64,000 bases of DNA from Tretioscincus oriximinensis. Its lineage: Eukaryota; Chordata; Lepidosauria; Squamata; Gymnophthalmidae. Positions within the stretch are counted from its first letter, which is position 1. The number at the start of each line of letters is the position of its first letter. Below are positions 34,648 through 45,420 of this stretch, in pieces. Location of the stretch: positions 1,791,473-1,855,472 of the forward strand of contig JAJVDF010000029.1 in the NCBI GenBank assembly GCA_022410635.1, in the 5' to 3' direction. The translations under genes and the position numbers were made by a program. The notes beneath the pieces were generated by a model. That model saw only the letters and a program-made list of their open reading frames with translations, was not told where the DNA came from and did not search any database.

Positions 34648-37600
34648 GAAGAGCCATACCGGATAAGGCCAGAGCCCATCTAGTTCAGCATTCTGTGTCA
34701 CACAGAGGGCCACCAGATGCACCTGGGCAGGGGAAAGCAAAATGTGCACCTGTTCATGACTCCCTGCAAAAGGCATTTCAGGAGCACTACCTGTTGCTCC
34801 ATCCCGGAGGCAGCATCCAGACAACCATCCTAGTATCCGTTTATACCCTTGGTATCCATAAACCTGTCTAGTCCTGTCTTGAAGCTATCCAAGCTGTTAG
34901 CTACTATCACCTCTTCAGGAAACAAATTCCACAGGTGAAAAAATACTTTCCTTTGTCTGTTCTCACTTTTCTGCCCATCAATTTCAAGGAGTGTCCTCTG
35001 GTCCTTGTGTTGTGTGANAGAGAAAACATTTTTTCTCTATTCATCCTGTCCATCCCATGCATGATTTTGTACACTTCAATCAGTTCACCTCTCAAATGTC
35101 GCCTTTCGAGGCTGAAGAAGTCCAGAGGTTGCAGGTGACTTCATAAGGGAGGTGCTCCAGACCCTTGATCATTTTTGTTGCCCTTTTCTGCACCTTCTNT
35201 AGTTTCACAATATCCCTCTTGANATGTGGTGACCAGAATTGAATACAGTATTCCAAATGTGGCCTCACCACAGATTTATAAAGGGGCAAAACATCATTTG
35301 CTGACTTGTTATCGATTCCTTTCCTAATTATCCCCAACATGGCATTTGCCTTTTTTGCTGCTGCTGCACACTGGGTTGACATTTGCATTGAATTGTCCAC
35401 CAACACTCCAAGATCCTTTTCTTGCTCAGTTACAGAAAGCTTGGTTCCCATCAATTGGTAAGAGTAATTGGAGTTCTTTGTCCCAATGTGCATGGCTTTG
35501 CACTTGCTTAAATTGAAGTGCATTTGCCACTTTGATGCCCACTTACACAATTTCAATAGATCACTCTGAAGCGCCTTACAATCATTTGCAGCTTTCACTA
35601 CCTTTAACAATTTAGTGTCATTAGCGAACTTGGCTACTTTACTATTTACTTCAGCTTCCAGATCCTTTATGAATATATTGAAAACAAGGGTCCCAGTANA
35701 GATCCCTGGGGTACTCCACTTCTTACCTTTTTCCACTCAGAGAACTGTCCATTTATTACTACTCTCTGTTTTCTATCTTTTAGCCAGTTTCCAATCCAGG
35801 ACAAAATTTGTCCTCTTATACCATGAGTGTGGAGCCATTGATGAGGGACTTTGTCAAAAGCCTTCTGAAAATCTAGATAGACAGTATCATCTGGATCCCC
35901 TTTATCTACATGTTTGTTAACACTCTCAAAGTACTCTAGCAATTTAGTAAGGCATGATTTACCTTTGTAGAGACCATGCTGAGTTTCATTCAGCAATGCC
36001 TGCTTCTCCATGTGTTTAGTAATTTAGTCCTTAATTACGGTTTGCAACACTTTACCTGGAACCNATGTTAAACTGATGTTATAATTTCTGGGATCACACC
36101 GTGATCCTTTTCTGAAGATTGGTGTTATATTAGCTACCCTCCATTCTACTGATACAGTGCCTGATCTTAAGGAAAGATTAAATATTTCGGTCAAAAGTTC
36201 AGCAAATTTCGCATTTGAGNTCTTTAAGAATTCTTGGATGAATGCCCTGGGGATTTATTAATGTTCAGCTNATTNAGGCTAGCAAGGACCTCCGCCCTTG
36301 CTATCTCTATCCAGCTTAATTCCTCCGGAGTTCTTCCTGAGAAGATCTGTTGAGGATGAATACCTTCTGTNTTCTTCAGTGAAAACTGAAGCAAAAAATT
36401 CATTTAACCTCTCTGCAATCTCCACATCCTCCTTGATTATGCCCTTTTGTCCATTGCTGTCTAGTGGTCCAACAGCTTTCCTGGTAGCATTCTTATTTCT
36501 GATGTATTTGAAAAANTCATTATTTCTTTTAATATTTTTTGCAATGTGCTCCTCAATTTTTTTCTTCGCATCCCTGGCTACCATCTTACATTTGGTTTGC
36601 TACAGTTTGTGCTCCCTTCTGTTCTCCTCACTAGGATAAGCCTTCCACTTTTAAAATGAGTTTCTCTTCATTCTAATAACTTCCCTTACTGCAGTGGTAA
36701 GCCATACATGAGTCCTTTTGGACTTGGCAGATCCCTTTCTTCTCTTGGGAATGCATTTTATTTGAGCTTCCAATATTGTATTTGCAAACAGTTTCCACAC
36801 TTNTTGAAGGGACTGGACTTTTCTCACTTTGCCTTTTAATTTTCTTTTTACCATTTTCCTAATTTTGGGAAAAATTTCCTTTGTGAAAGTTAAAGGTTTC
36901 TGTGTTAGAACTGCTTGACAATTTTCTATCCACGTTCAAGTTGAAAGTTATTGTATTGTGGTCACTGTTTCCTATGGGATCAGTTACAGTTACATCTTGT
37001 ATCAGGTTCTGTTCATTACTTAGGATTTCCTTGCCCTTGATTGGTTCAAAAACCACCTGTTCTACAAAGCAATCAGTTAGCATATCTAAGAATTTTATTT
37101 CTTTTTCATGAGTTGAACAAAACTTTGCCCAATCAATGTGTGGATAGTTGAAGTCTCCCATTATTACTACCCTTCCCTTTTTGGAAGCTTCAGTGACTTC
37201 ATGTTCCAAATGAGTATCGCTTTCANGTGTTTNGTTAGNAGGCCAGTAGCATACTCCCAATATTAGACTTGCTTTCTGACCTGATAATGTCATCCACAGT
37301 GCTTCTGTGGATGTGTCTGTTTTACCTTGAAATTCAAGTTTGTAGGATTCAATCTCTTCTTTAATGTGCAAGGCTACACCACCACCAGGTCTCCCTTTCC
37401 TATCTTTTCTGTATTGTTTGTAACATGGTATTACTGTATCACATTGGTTTTCTTCTGTCCACCANGTTTCAGTTATGCCAATAATATCGATATTATTGTC
37501 GTTCACTAAGCATTCCAACTCCACTGGTTTTGTTCGGAGCATTCTGGCATTTAAATACAGGCTGTTCTCGGGTGCATGTTTGGCCCCATTTATTTGTGAG

Positions 37601-37840
37601 AAATCACAGTTTGCTCATTACAGCTTTTTACTTGAATACTGCAACTGGGTTCCCCCTCNGATACTATATTATCTGCATAACTCTGTTCCTCAGCAATTTC
37701 GTTTACATTTACACTATCTCGAAACGGATGCTGCCCAGTTCCTGTCAGCTTTCCCTCAGATATCAGTTTAAAAGCTGCTCTGCAACCTTTTTAATATTAA
37801 GCACCAGCAGTCTGGTTCCATCTGAATAACAAACATATGA
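34648..37840 (-). mobile_element. CR1-clade LINE (copy B), largest element
   Basis: The 3' terminus lies at the left (forward AGAAGAGCCATACCGGATAA, with TTCAGCATTCTGTGTCACAC). ORF2 follows from about 35,000 to 37,600. Beyond it, to about 37,840, lies a stretch (forward CAGTCTGGTTCCATCTG, GCAGCATCCG-like) that I take to be upstream element sequence, with lower confidence. The element is about 3.2 kb, 5'-truncated, with no ORF1 recognised. Its 3' end lacks the ATTCTATG octamers of copies A, C and D, so it is a different CR1-clade subfamily. Related 3' ends lie at 23,826, 52,060, 54,248, 54,415 and 62,222. Confidence 0.9.
34907..37600 (-). pseudogene. CR1-clade ORF2: endonuclease plus reverse transcriptase (copy B)
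   Basis: The endonuclease in the frame 36,859-37,542 shows an APE-type layout: GITE (residues 22-25), GGGVALHI (53-60), GDFN (129-132) and SDH (193-195). The usual upstream asparagine motif (LYLNAR) lies just before its first methionine. The linker follows at 36,279-36,584. The reverse transcriptase is in 35,667-36,011, with QHG, motif A YLDFQKAFDKV (45-55) and motif B SGVPQGS (98-104). It continues in 35,092-35,736 with the thumb (EKDLGVLVDNSMQMS, YKSVVRPHLEYC). A C-terminal piece (RGELIEVYKIMHGMDR) is at 34,907-35,095. At 35,617-35,628 FADD is FAND, so the catalytic aspartate is lost. Frame changes and ambiguous codons confirm decay. Intact, it would nick DNA and copy element RNA. Confidence 0.92.
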
Positions 37841-38214
37841 GCACCTGGAGCCATACTCCAAAACAGCCATTTTTATTTGTAGTTTATGACCATGAATATT
37901 CTGAAGTAGTAAGAACTCTCCTACAGCATTGTTTCAGCAACTCATAATTGATTATGTATAAATCTCATGGTTGATAGAGGAAGGAATGTTAGGCTAAAGG
38001 CATTTGTCCCCCATCCAAATAGAATATTTGTTGGACATGAGAAATCACACCAGCATAAAGCAGATGCAATGTAGGATGGCTTTCAGTGTTTATGACAGAA
38101 ATGAATGTCATATCTATATCAACAAATGAATACAACTCTTCTTGGCCACGTGGAGGACATGAGACTATGATAATTGTGGATATGATGCCTCCTTACTTTC
38201 ATTGTAGGGGTTAT
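37841..38214. other. spacer between head-to-head CR1 elements
   Basis: No recognised feature. It separates the 5' side of copy B (minus) from the 5' side of copy C (plus). Confidence 0.5.
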
Positions 38215-39165
38215 ACTATGGTGAAGAGTATAAATCCTCTAAATGTGTCAAGGGAGGTGCCACAAGCTGTCCTGGGCTCACTGCTATTTGACGTATTTAT
38301 AAATTATATAGATGAAGGAGATGAGGGAACTGAAGGAGAGAACAACACATTTGCCAATGATACAAAACTAGGAGGGCTTGGAAATACTAAATAAGAAAAA
38401 TAAGGAATTCAAAAAGATCTAGACAAGTGGAACAATGGGCTGAAACTAACAGAATGGTATTTAACAGGGAGAAATGCAAGGTCCTATATTTGAACAAGAA
38501 AAATTAAAATAGCACATACAGAATGTCTCTGAGCAGTAGTACATATGAAAAGGACCTGGGTTTATTGGTAGATCACAGACTAAACATGAGTCAACAGTGT
38601 GAAGCAGCTGCATAAAAGGCAAACACAAATCTGGAGTGTATTAAGAGGCACATAGAATCTCGATCACATGAAGAAATTATTCCTCTCTACAGTACTTTGG
38701 TCAGACCACACTCAGAATACTACTTTCAGTTCTGGGACCCCAATTTAAAAAGGACATTAATAAACTAGAGCAAGTTCAAAAGAGAGTTACAAGGATGGGG
38801 AGTGGTCTGGAAACCATGTTCTATGAGGAACAATTAAAGCATCCAGGGATGTTTAGCCTGCAAAAGAGGAGACTAGGAGGAGAACTGATAGCTGCCTACA
38901 AATATTTGAAGGGCTGTCATAGAGCAGAGGGATCAGCATTGTTCTCATTGACACATGGAAGGACTAGAAACAATGGGAACTGCAATGGAGTAGATTTAGA
39001 TTAAATATCAGGAAAAAACTTGCCAACAGTAAGGGTGATGAACCAGTGGAACAGTTTGCCATAGGAGGTGGTGAGTTTACCTTCACTGGAAGTCTTCAAA
39101 CAGAGGATGGACAGGCATCTGTCTGGTATGGCATTGAGCAGGAGCATGGACCTGATGACCCTGGA
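38215..39165 (+). mobile_element. CR1 LINE, 5'-truncated (copy C)
   Basis: Begins inside reverse transcriptase motif B and runs through the ORF2 end and most of the 3' UTR (GAAGTCTTCAAACAGAGGAT, then GACAGGCATCTGTCTGG) to CCTGATGACCCTGGA near 39,163. The final ATTCTATG octamers are missing. It has the same family signature as copies A and D. Confidence 0.9.
38236..39004 (+). pseudogene. CR1 ORF2 reverse transcriptase remnant (copy C)
   Basis: The frame ending at 38,394 shows REVPQAVLGSLLF (motif B region, with the usual PQGS changed to PQAV), DVFINYIDEGDEG and FANDTKLGG. The catalytic FADD (38,350-38,361) is FAND. After stops, recognisable CR1 sequence continues: EKDLGLLVDHRLNMSQQCEA-like about 38,548-38,610, and the C-terminal part at 38,795-39,004 (YEEQLKHPGMFSLQKRRLGG, LKGCHRAEGSALFSL). 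Only the second half of the protein is present. Several stops and frame changes make it inactive. Confidence 0.88.
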
Positions 39166-39224
39166 AATATATTAAAGGATATTTTTGGGCTTTGCCAGAA
39201 ATGGAAAGTTACAAAAAAAGGAAC

Positions 39225-39452
39225 ATGAAGAAGAAGAGTTTGTTTTTATACCCTGCTTTTCTCAACCCAAAGGCAATCAACATAACATTCTGTTCTTCTC
39301 TTCACAACAGGCACCTTGTAAAATAGGTGGGGCTGAGAGAGCTCTGAAGAACTGTGACTTGCCCAAGGTCACCCAGATGACTTTTATGGAGATTGTAGAA
39401 TTGAACCAGCGGACCTCCACTTAAGAGCCTGACAATTTCACCAGTACATCGG
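39225..39452 (-). mobile_element. SINE A, copy 4
   Basis: The forward strand starts with a GAAGAAGAAGAG run (complement of a TTC tail). TATACCCTGCTTTTCTCAAC, AGGTGGGGCTGAGAGAGC and GTGACTTGCCCAAGGTCACC follow. A diverged tRNA-like head (AAGAGCCTGACAATTTCACC) ends near 39,452. It lies 60 bp beyond CR1 copy C. Confidence 0.8.
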
Positions 39453-39707
39453 ATTGGCTTTACAAAGAAACTACGAAAATCAGAAAGTTACCAGCTTTCA
39501 CAGCCTTTAGAGTCCTCTGAGTACAGAAAGCATTTGGAAAAGCTGCTCTTTGCCTTTCCCAATGTGATTTATGCCAGCCAGTCCACTGTATTTGATCCAT
39601 AATAGACCATGTTGCAGAAAGGGCACATGATTTCAGTCACCCTAGGACAACTGCTCCTTTGTACCCTGAGAGGAAGGGTTTGATTATTGTTCTATTTCTC
39701 TTTTTTC
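39453..39707. other. unassigned noncoding DNA
   Basis: No recognisable element. Confidence 0.4.
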
Positions 39708-39725
39708 GGGGGGGGGGGGGGGGGG
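39708..39725. repeat. poly(G) run of 18
   Basis: Eighteen consecutive G after TTTTTTC. Length is prone to sequencing error. Confidence 0.9.
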
Positions 39726-41049
39726 TTAGGTTGTAAATGTTACCTAGCTTTGTTGCCTGCCACTTCGACAATCTCTTTGGCAGTAACTGTAATTTGCTGT
39801 GAATTAGCCCAGTCACAAGGGAGTGCTTAATGGCCATGCTACAGGTTCACAGATTATCTTAAGCAACTGATATTTAGTGCAGAAAAAAGAAAAACTTCTA
39901 AAAGATTTAGTAAATGTCACAGGAAAAGTCTATTATAGATCTCAGGCATTTATCCAGGCTATGTCAACAGAGCAAGGCTGTCCTGGCTCAGGATAGAAGT
40001 TAGCTATGGAGCAGTCCTGGGGTTGGTAGCAAAAATGCTCAAAGGTCACAAACAGATTTCTAAGTGCTCAGAACCAAAGCAGCTGACACTTTCTGCAGTC
40101 CAGTCCTTGCAAAGGTCAGATGTTTCTCATACGTTGATATTTTACCTCTATGCTGATTCCTAGTTGTGCTTTTATCATCTTTAAACAATCCAAAACTTTG
40201 TAACCTAAAATGGAGCATCTATTTGGCATCAAGAAGCAGTTGTCTGGACTTCAGATCTAATGTTTGATCATTTAAGTGCCTTCAAAAAGCAGTTCCNCTC
40301 CCCTTTTCCCTCTCCCCCAAACCTTGGATGCAAAAGCATTTTGAACTAGAAAAGTTGACCTTTGAGCAAATTTTATTCTGGCAATGTTTCCTCTGGCATG
40401 AAAAGTGGTTATAAAGTTTCATGAGTTATTTAGTTCATGTCTAATTCAGATGACTTGGTTATGATAACATTTGGAGAGAGATAGGGGGAAGCCATCTTAG
40501 TTTTACTCCATCCCTCAGAAGGTTCTGATGCTACTAATCACATTACATTGTGAATTGTTTGTTCACAATGTAATGTGATTTGCACCACATTTTAGAATAT
40601 GGTAATCTAACTGATCTACCTCAGAAGCTGGGGCTGGGAATATATTGCTTGAACTTTGTTCTTCCCCAATTTTGGGCACTATTGATTAATGTTAGTTCTG
40701 TACCCAGAGACCTTCATGTATAGGGCAGGAAAAAAGTGTAAACATACAAATATACTATTATCCCAGGTCTTCTCAGTCCTTTGGATTCTCTCTCTCTTTG
40801 CATCATTATGCAGTGCTTCCTCCTATGAAGCACCCACAGGACTCTCTATTGCTTTCTTCAGTATTTTCTTTCTCATCCATTGCTGCACATTCTTGTTGTT
40901 GATCATTTCTTGTACTGTATATTATTATGGAAGTGACCATGCAATAGTTTGTTAATCCCTTTGTCTACTCAGTTTGTCAGCTATTTCTTGTATGTTTCCT
41001 TAGACCTTCTTTGATGTTGTTTAGTACTTTGTGACATTCAAAGGTGTAA
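39726..41049. other. mostly unassigned noncoding DNA
   Basis: Holds the perfect hairpin at 40,536-40,580. No other feature was recognised. Confidence 0.45.
40536..40580. repeat. perfect 19 bp inverted repeat
   Basis: AATCACATTACATTGTGAA (40,536-40,554), a 7-base loop (TTGTTTG), then the exact reverse complement (40,562-40,580). No flanking target duplication was evident. Confidence 0.95.
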
Positions 41050-41308
41050 TCTCAGTGGCTGTCCCCAGTCTATGGAATAGTCTCCCCCTCGAGGTACATC
41101 TGTAATCATCACTGTATTCTTTTAGAAGATCTCTGAAGATGCACCTCTTCAACCTAGACTTTGGCTAACAGAATGTTGTTTCTCTGTTGACTTTTAGATA
41201 CAGTATTATGCTGTTTTTAATGTGACTTTTGTATTGTTGTTTTTGCTGTTTGATGCCCTGAGACCTTCGGGTATGGGGCAGGGTATAAATATAAATAAAT
41301 AAATAATC
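41050..41308 (+). mobile_element. L2-like LINE 3' end (best copy)
   Basis: ATCTCAGTGGCTGTCCCCAG, TCTATGGAATAGTCTCCCCC and GAAGATGCACCTCTTCAACC come first. GCTGTTTTTAATGTGACTTT and the terminal GCCCTGAGACCTTCGGGTAT and GGGGCAGGGTATAAATA follow, ending in an AAATAAATAAATAA run. The upstream part resembles the last codons of an L2-like ORF (a W-N-S-L-P type ending), but stops prevent a confident translation. Confidence 0.78.
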
Positions 41309-42120
41309 TGATAGTNTTCTTTTTTTCTTTAATCATTGAGCCTTAAGCACACAATGGGGAAAAATGGAAAAGGGAGTGAAAAGTCATGCATAATTAACTT
41401 TAAAATCCACATGAAGCTGGTGAAACTGGTGAGATATACATGGAAGTCAATACNGCCCATATCAGCCAGCTGTGATCTGCAGTCCTGGCTGGCGTCTTCT
41501 CGCAATATCACAAGTCCCACACACAGGCAGCATAGACCAGGTTCCAAGCAGCTTCCGTTTGGAAGCAGAGATATTTCATCAGCAATCTCTCCTTTCATGA
41601 CAACAGAGCCTTTTCCTGGGTATTTCCCATATGGAGAACAGAAGCTCCATTGTCTCATGGAGTGGAGCAGTCATGAAGATTCTATAATCCAGTTAGGAAA
41701 ATCTTGTGTGCACAGGGCCTGACTATTAATCTTGTAACCAGTGATATCTTCCGTTTAGGGCACAATCCTTAAAGATGATTGGTGATTGTAGAACTAATGA
41801 GAAGAGCGTAAAATGTCTCCTAGAACTTTGTGCAAGATATAAGCATTATTCAGCCAACAGCGATAAGAATACAATCAAATTCAACATGTTCAAAAGTGAG
41901 CAATTATAAACGAAGTTCAACATACTTGCATTTGACTTTGGAAAAATATTTCTTTTTTCTTTCCCCAAAAGTCAGAGGGCAAATAAGAAGAAGGTTGGAA
42001 GAAAAAATAAAAAGAATAAAGTCTTTCAAAACTACAAGCTGGTTATTCAAAATCATAATAATAGAATGATGTATGCTGAGGAGAAGGAAAGGTGCCATCC
42101 AGAGCAAATACAGAGGAAAA
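41309..42120. other. unassigned noncoding DNA
   Basis: Overlapping opposite-strand frames at 41,329-41,658 (minus) and 41,336-41,722 (plus) are mutual shadows without motifs. Purine-rich toward 42,070-42,120. Confidence 0.45.
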
Positions 42121-42195
42121 AATAGAATGAAATGATCAAAAATCCCAAAAGGTTTCCCCAAATGAGGGAAATGTAAAATGGACGGTAGGAATTGT
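42121..42195 (+). repeat. 75 bp unit U, copy 1, at the edge of a TTC array
   Basis: AATAGAATGAAATGATCAAA, AATCCC, GGTTTCCCCAAATGAGGGAA, ATGTAAAATGGACGG and GAATTG run straight into a pyrimidine array. The reverse complement of 53,511-53,587 matches this at roughly nine bases in ten, and it too runs straight into a TTC array. No known family was recognised. Confidence 0.8.
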
Positions 42196-42498
42196 TGTCA
42201 TCATCTTCTTCCTCTTCCTCATCTTCTTCTTTTTCCTCTTCCTCCTTCTTCTTCGTTCTTCTTCCTCCTCCTTCTTCCTCTTCCTCCTCCTCCTCCTTCT
42301 TCCTCTTCCTCCTCCTCCTCCTCCTCCTCCTCCTTCTTGTTCTTGTTCTTGTTCTTGTTCTTCTTGTTCTTCTTGTTGTTCTTTTTCTTCTTCTTCTTGT
42401 TCTTCTTCTTGTTCTTCTTCTTGTTCTTCTTCTTGTTCTTCTTCTTGTTCTTCTTCTTCTTGTTCTTCTTCTTCTTGTTCTTCTTCTTCTTCTTCTTC
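42196..42498. repeat. TTC/TCC/TTGTTC pyrimidine-rich array
   Basis: About 300 bp in layers: TTCCTC and CCTCCT blocks first, then TTCTTG repeats (TTGTTC hexamers), then TTCTTCTTG nonamers and finally plain TTC. Open frames of Phe, Leu or Ser on one strand and Lys or Glu on the other are artefacts. Confidence 0.97.
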
Positions 42499-43504
42499 AA
42501 AGCAATATGAAAAACAATTAGTTAAAGTGCAAATATTGACACTAAGTAAACAAGTAAATGTAAGAAGCCAGAGAGAAGGGAGAATTGAGGACCATTGAAT
42601 GATAGAAGCAAGACTGAAAACATGCAGACTCTTTTGAGCATTGCTGTTGGAGAAAGCTACTTTAGTGCCATGGGTAAGAAAAAAGATGGAGGGATTTAAG
42701 ATAAAATAAAAGCTAAATATTCATTATAAGAATCTGGCTAGCCATTCAGAATAAACATGTGGATTAAATGTGTTTTGTCTTGTTCCAGTAAGACACTTCA
42801 TATGTAATTAAGTTCTGTAGCCAGTGATTTGTCCAACAACAGCATCTTCAACTTGTCATGAATCAGTTTCATTGTATTGACATTCTTCTAACTCTCCATT
42901 ATAGCCATTCATTAATTCAGAGTTCAGCTTGGATTTGGATGATCCAAATAAACCAAATTGTATTTCTGTCTATTGTATTTGTCATAGGATAATAATCTTA
43001 TCCACAATTGCAAGGATGCTTCTGCTTATGAACTCCCAAAGTCCTAATATCTGCCTTCCTATGGGTTGCTTTCTACAATCAGCATCCCATTACATATATA
43101 TAGATCCACAGTTATAAGCCACCTGCAAACAAAACCAAGTAATTAATAAGTAACTAACAGGACCTTTGGCAATTATAGGCAGTATCTGCAGTAACTTCTA
43201 AGGATCCTACAATCCCATATCTATTGTACTACCCATGCTGTCATAGAGAAGCAGAATTACTTTTTGCAGAGTTGGAAAAAATATTCTGACAGAATTTTCT
43301 ACTGTCCTTCCCATATATTTGTGTCACTTTGTTCCCAGCAAACATCTAAGGCCACTTCCTGTGTCTTCAAAATAGTCTTGGCTAGGAACAAAATTTCATT
43401 GACTTTGATGATAGTATAGAAAAGGAGCATGGAGGGCTTGTGGGCAGCAGGCCTCCTGTTTCAGTCAGACCAAGCACTCTGAAACAGAGCAAGGATAATA
43501 AAAG
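42499..43504. other. unassigned noncoding DNA
   Basis: Nothing recognisable. Confidence 0.5.
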
Positions 43505-43570
43505 GAATCATAGAATCAGAAGGGACCTCTAGGGTCATCGGGTCCATGATCGATGCAGGTTTCATTGCTG
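43505..43570 (-). mobile_element. CR1 LINE 3' end (minimal)
   Basis: The forward strand AATCATAGAATCAGAAGGGA, then CCTCTAGGGTCATCGGGTCC is the complement of the copy A type CR1 3' end. Only about 65 bp remain. Confidence 0.75.
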
Positions 43571-44253
43571 ATTTTTCCCTAGATTATGATAGACGCTGTC
43601 CAGAGACATGTGGTGGTGATCTACCAAAGGAAGTGGAATGCTGTGCTTTCCAAGTTTAAACTTCCTAGGGGTGGACTTTTTTTTTTTTTTACAAAAGGCT
43701 ACATTTTGCACAGCTGTTGCTACTAAATCAAAAGGGAACATTGTATAGCAGTGTATCAAGCTTTCTTGATACCATTCATGAAAATTACAGAAGCATTGCA
43801 AATCCCCTGCAGGGAATAATAAGAAGCTTCATAATTTGTTGCCAGTAAAGTCTACCAAAGAAAGTTTAATTTACAAACTTCATTCATTTTTTCTTAAGAA
43901 TCTCTTTTTCTACATCTTTTTTTTCAGACTCTATAACCTTTTCACTTTTGACATTTATCTTTTCAGATATTAATATCACAGAACAGTGGGAATATAGAAC
44001 TAATACCCAACATACTAATTCCCTCAACCATTCTTCAGCCGAGTACTATCTCAGGTGTCCTAAATGCTTCTAATATTTGATTCTGATATTTGCGTAACTG
44101 TATCAGCAAATCAAAAGAGTACTTAACTTGGGGCAATTTTGTTTACATTTTTCCCTAGAAATTGTAAGGCTGTTTCTAAATCTCCCTTTTACACTTAATT
44201 TTTTTCAAAAAGATAAATTATGTGTCATCCTCAAATAGAGAGGATCTTGGTTT
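43571..44253. other. unassigned noncoding DNA
   Basis: A T11-12 run lies near 43,679-43,691. No other feature. Confidence 0.45.
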
Positions 44254-44335
44254 CTATTTATTTATTTACTTACATTTATATTCTGCCATGTAGCAAAAGG
44301 TCACAGGGTGGATCACAGTCAAAAACACACGAATA
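44254..44335 (-). mobile_element. L2-like LINE 3' tail
   Basis: The forward strand TTTATTTATTTACTTACATT, then ATATTCTGCCATG and CAAAAGGTCACAGGG is a diverged complement of the L2-like tail. Confidence 0.5.
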
Positions 44336-44559
44336 GGACAGTTGAAATAGGAAAGTTAAAAATAATAAGGTGAGCGGATAATTGGCTTAGTCGAAAGNGA
44401 GGGTGAACTAACTGGTCTGCCCCAAGTTAAGCACAGTGATTATTAGACATAGCACTGAAGTCAGCATAAACTAATCCACAAACCCCAGAGTACATCGTTT
44501 GCATATATGTGCATTGCTCTTTAGATTTTAATACCAGACAGTATCTGGGCTTTCTTTGA
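44336..44559. other. unassigned noncoding DNA
   Basis: No recognisable element. Confidence 0.4.
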
Positions 44560-45420
44560 GATTGTAAGCATCTAAGAAATGCAAGAATGCCATGACTTTG
44601 AAGGGGGGAAATGTTATTTCCTTATACCCCTATTCCCTTCTCTTTGAAGCTCACCTGAAGGTTTGGAAATTTCGCTTTAAGGATCTCTGTTGCCGTATTT
44701 GATTCATCTCCTCTTTGACATTGTAAGTCAGATCAGGACTTAATGGGTAGAAATTCGACTCGCACTCTTCAGCATCAGCTTTTTAGTGCTTGTTAGAGCC
44801 CTCGATCCACACATTGGAAAAGCATTGGCTTACACTGCCTTTTCTTCCTCACCCAGACATACTTAATGACCTTCAGGCAATTTGGCAATAGCTTTAAAGC
44901 TTGCATTCCCTTCTGGCTCAGCTTTTCTGCTCTCAGCAACAAAGCACATGCAATAAAAATATTTATTACATTCCATGGGGAATATCATTTTTAGAGAAAG
45001 CCAGGCTCTGATATCTCCCCAATGGATGACTGAATTACACATTGATTAATAGTACAACTTGTGGTCTCCTTGCTCCTTGCAAGCAGAAACTTAAGCCCTG
45101 ATGTTCTAAAGGGGACTATCAAATATTGAAAAGCTGAAATGGCAGCAAATCACTAAGAGCATTAATCATAATGCTGGCAAGTTTTCCTTTTTTCCCTTTT
45201 AAGGACAGCAAAGTGATCAGANTTATCAAGGTGCTGACATAATTGTGGTGAATTCATGCATGGAAAATGCCTCTAAATATTATTCATATCCCAATTAAAC
45301 AAGTCTTTGAATTCTCTTTGTTTGTCTCTACTTCTGAAAAAAAAAACTAGACCTCTGTAGGTTTGATCAATGGCAAGGGATGACAAGGAAAGAAGCAGGA
45401 GACAAAAAGGGGTGANATTC
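44560..45420. other. possible conserved noncoding element(s)
   Basis: Repeat-free by eye, no long frame, mixed composition with homeodomain-type sites (GATTAATAG near 45,043, GCATTAATCATAATG near 45,158, CCCAATTAAAC near 45,290). The texture resembles vertebrate developmental enhancers. No alignment was available. Confidence 0.25.

Noticed and set aside
35615..35920. Plus-strand frames across 34,935-37,829
   Set aside because: Antisense shadows of CR1 copy B, whose protein is on the minus strand.
42178..42521. Three frames over 90 codons made of Phe/Leu/Ser or Lys/Glu
   Set aside because: All lie on the TTC/TCC array. No non-repeat protein sequence of any length is attached.
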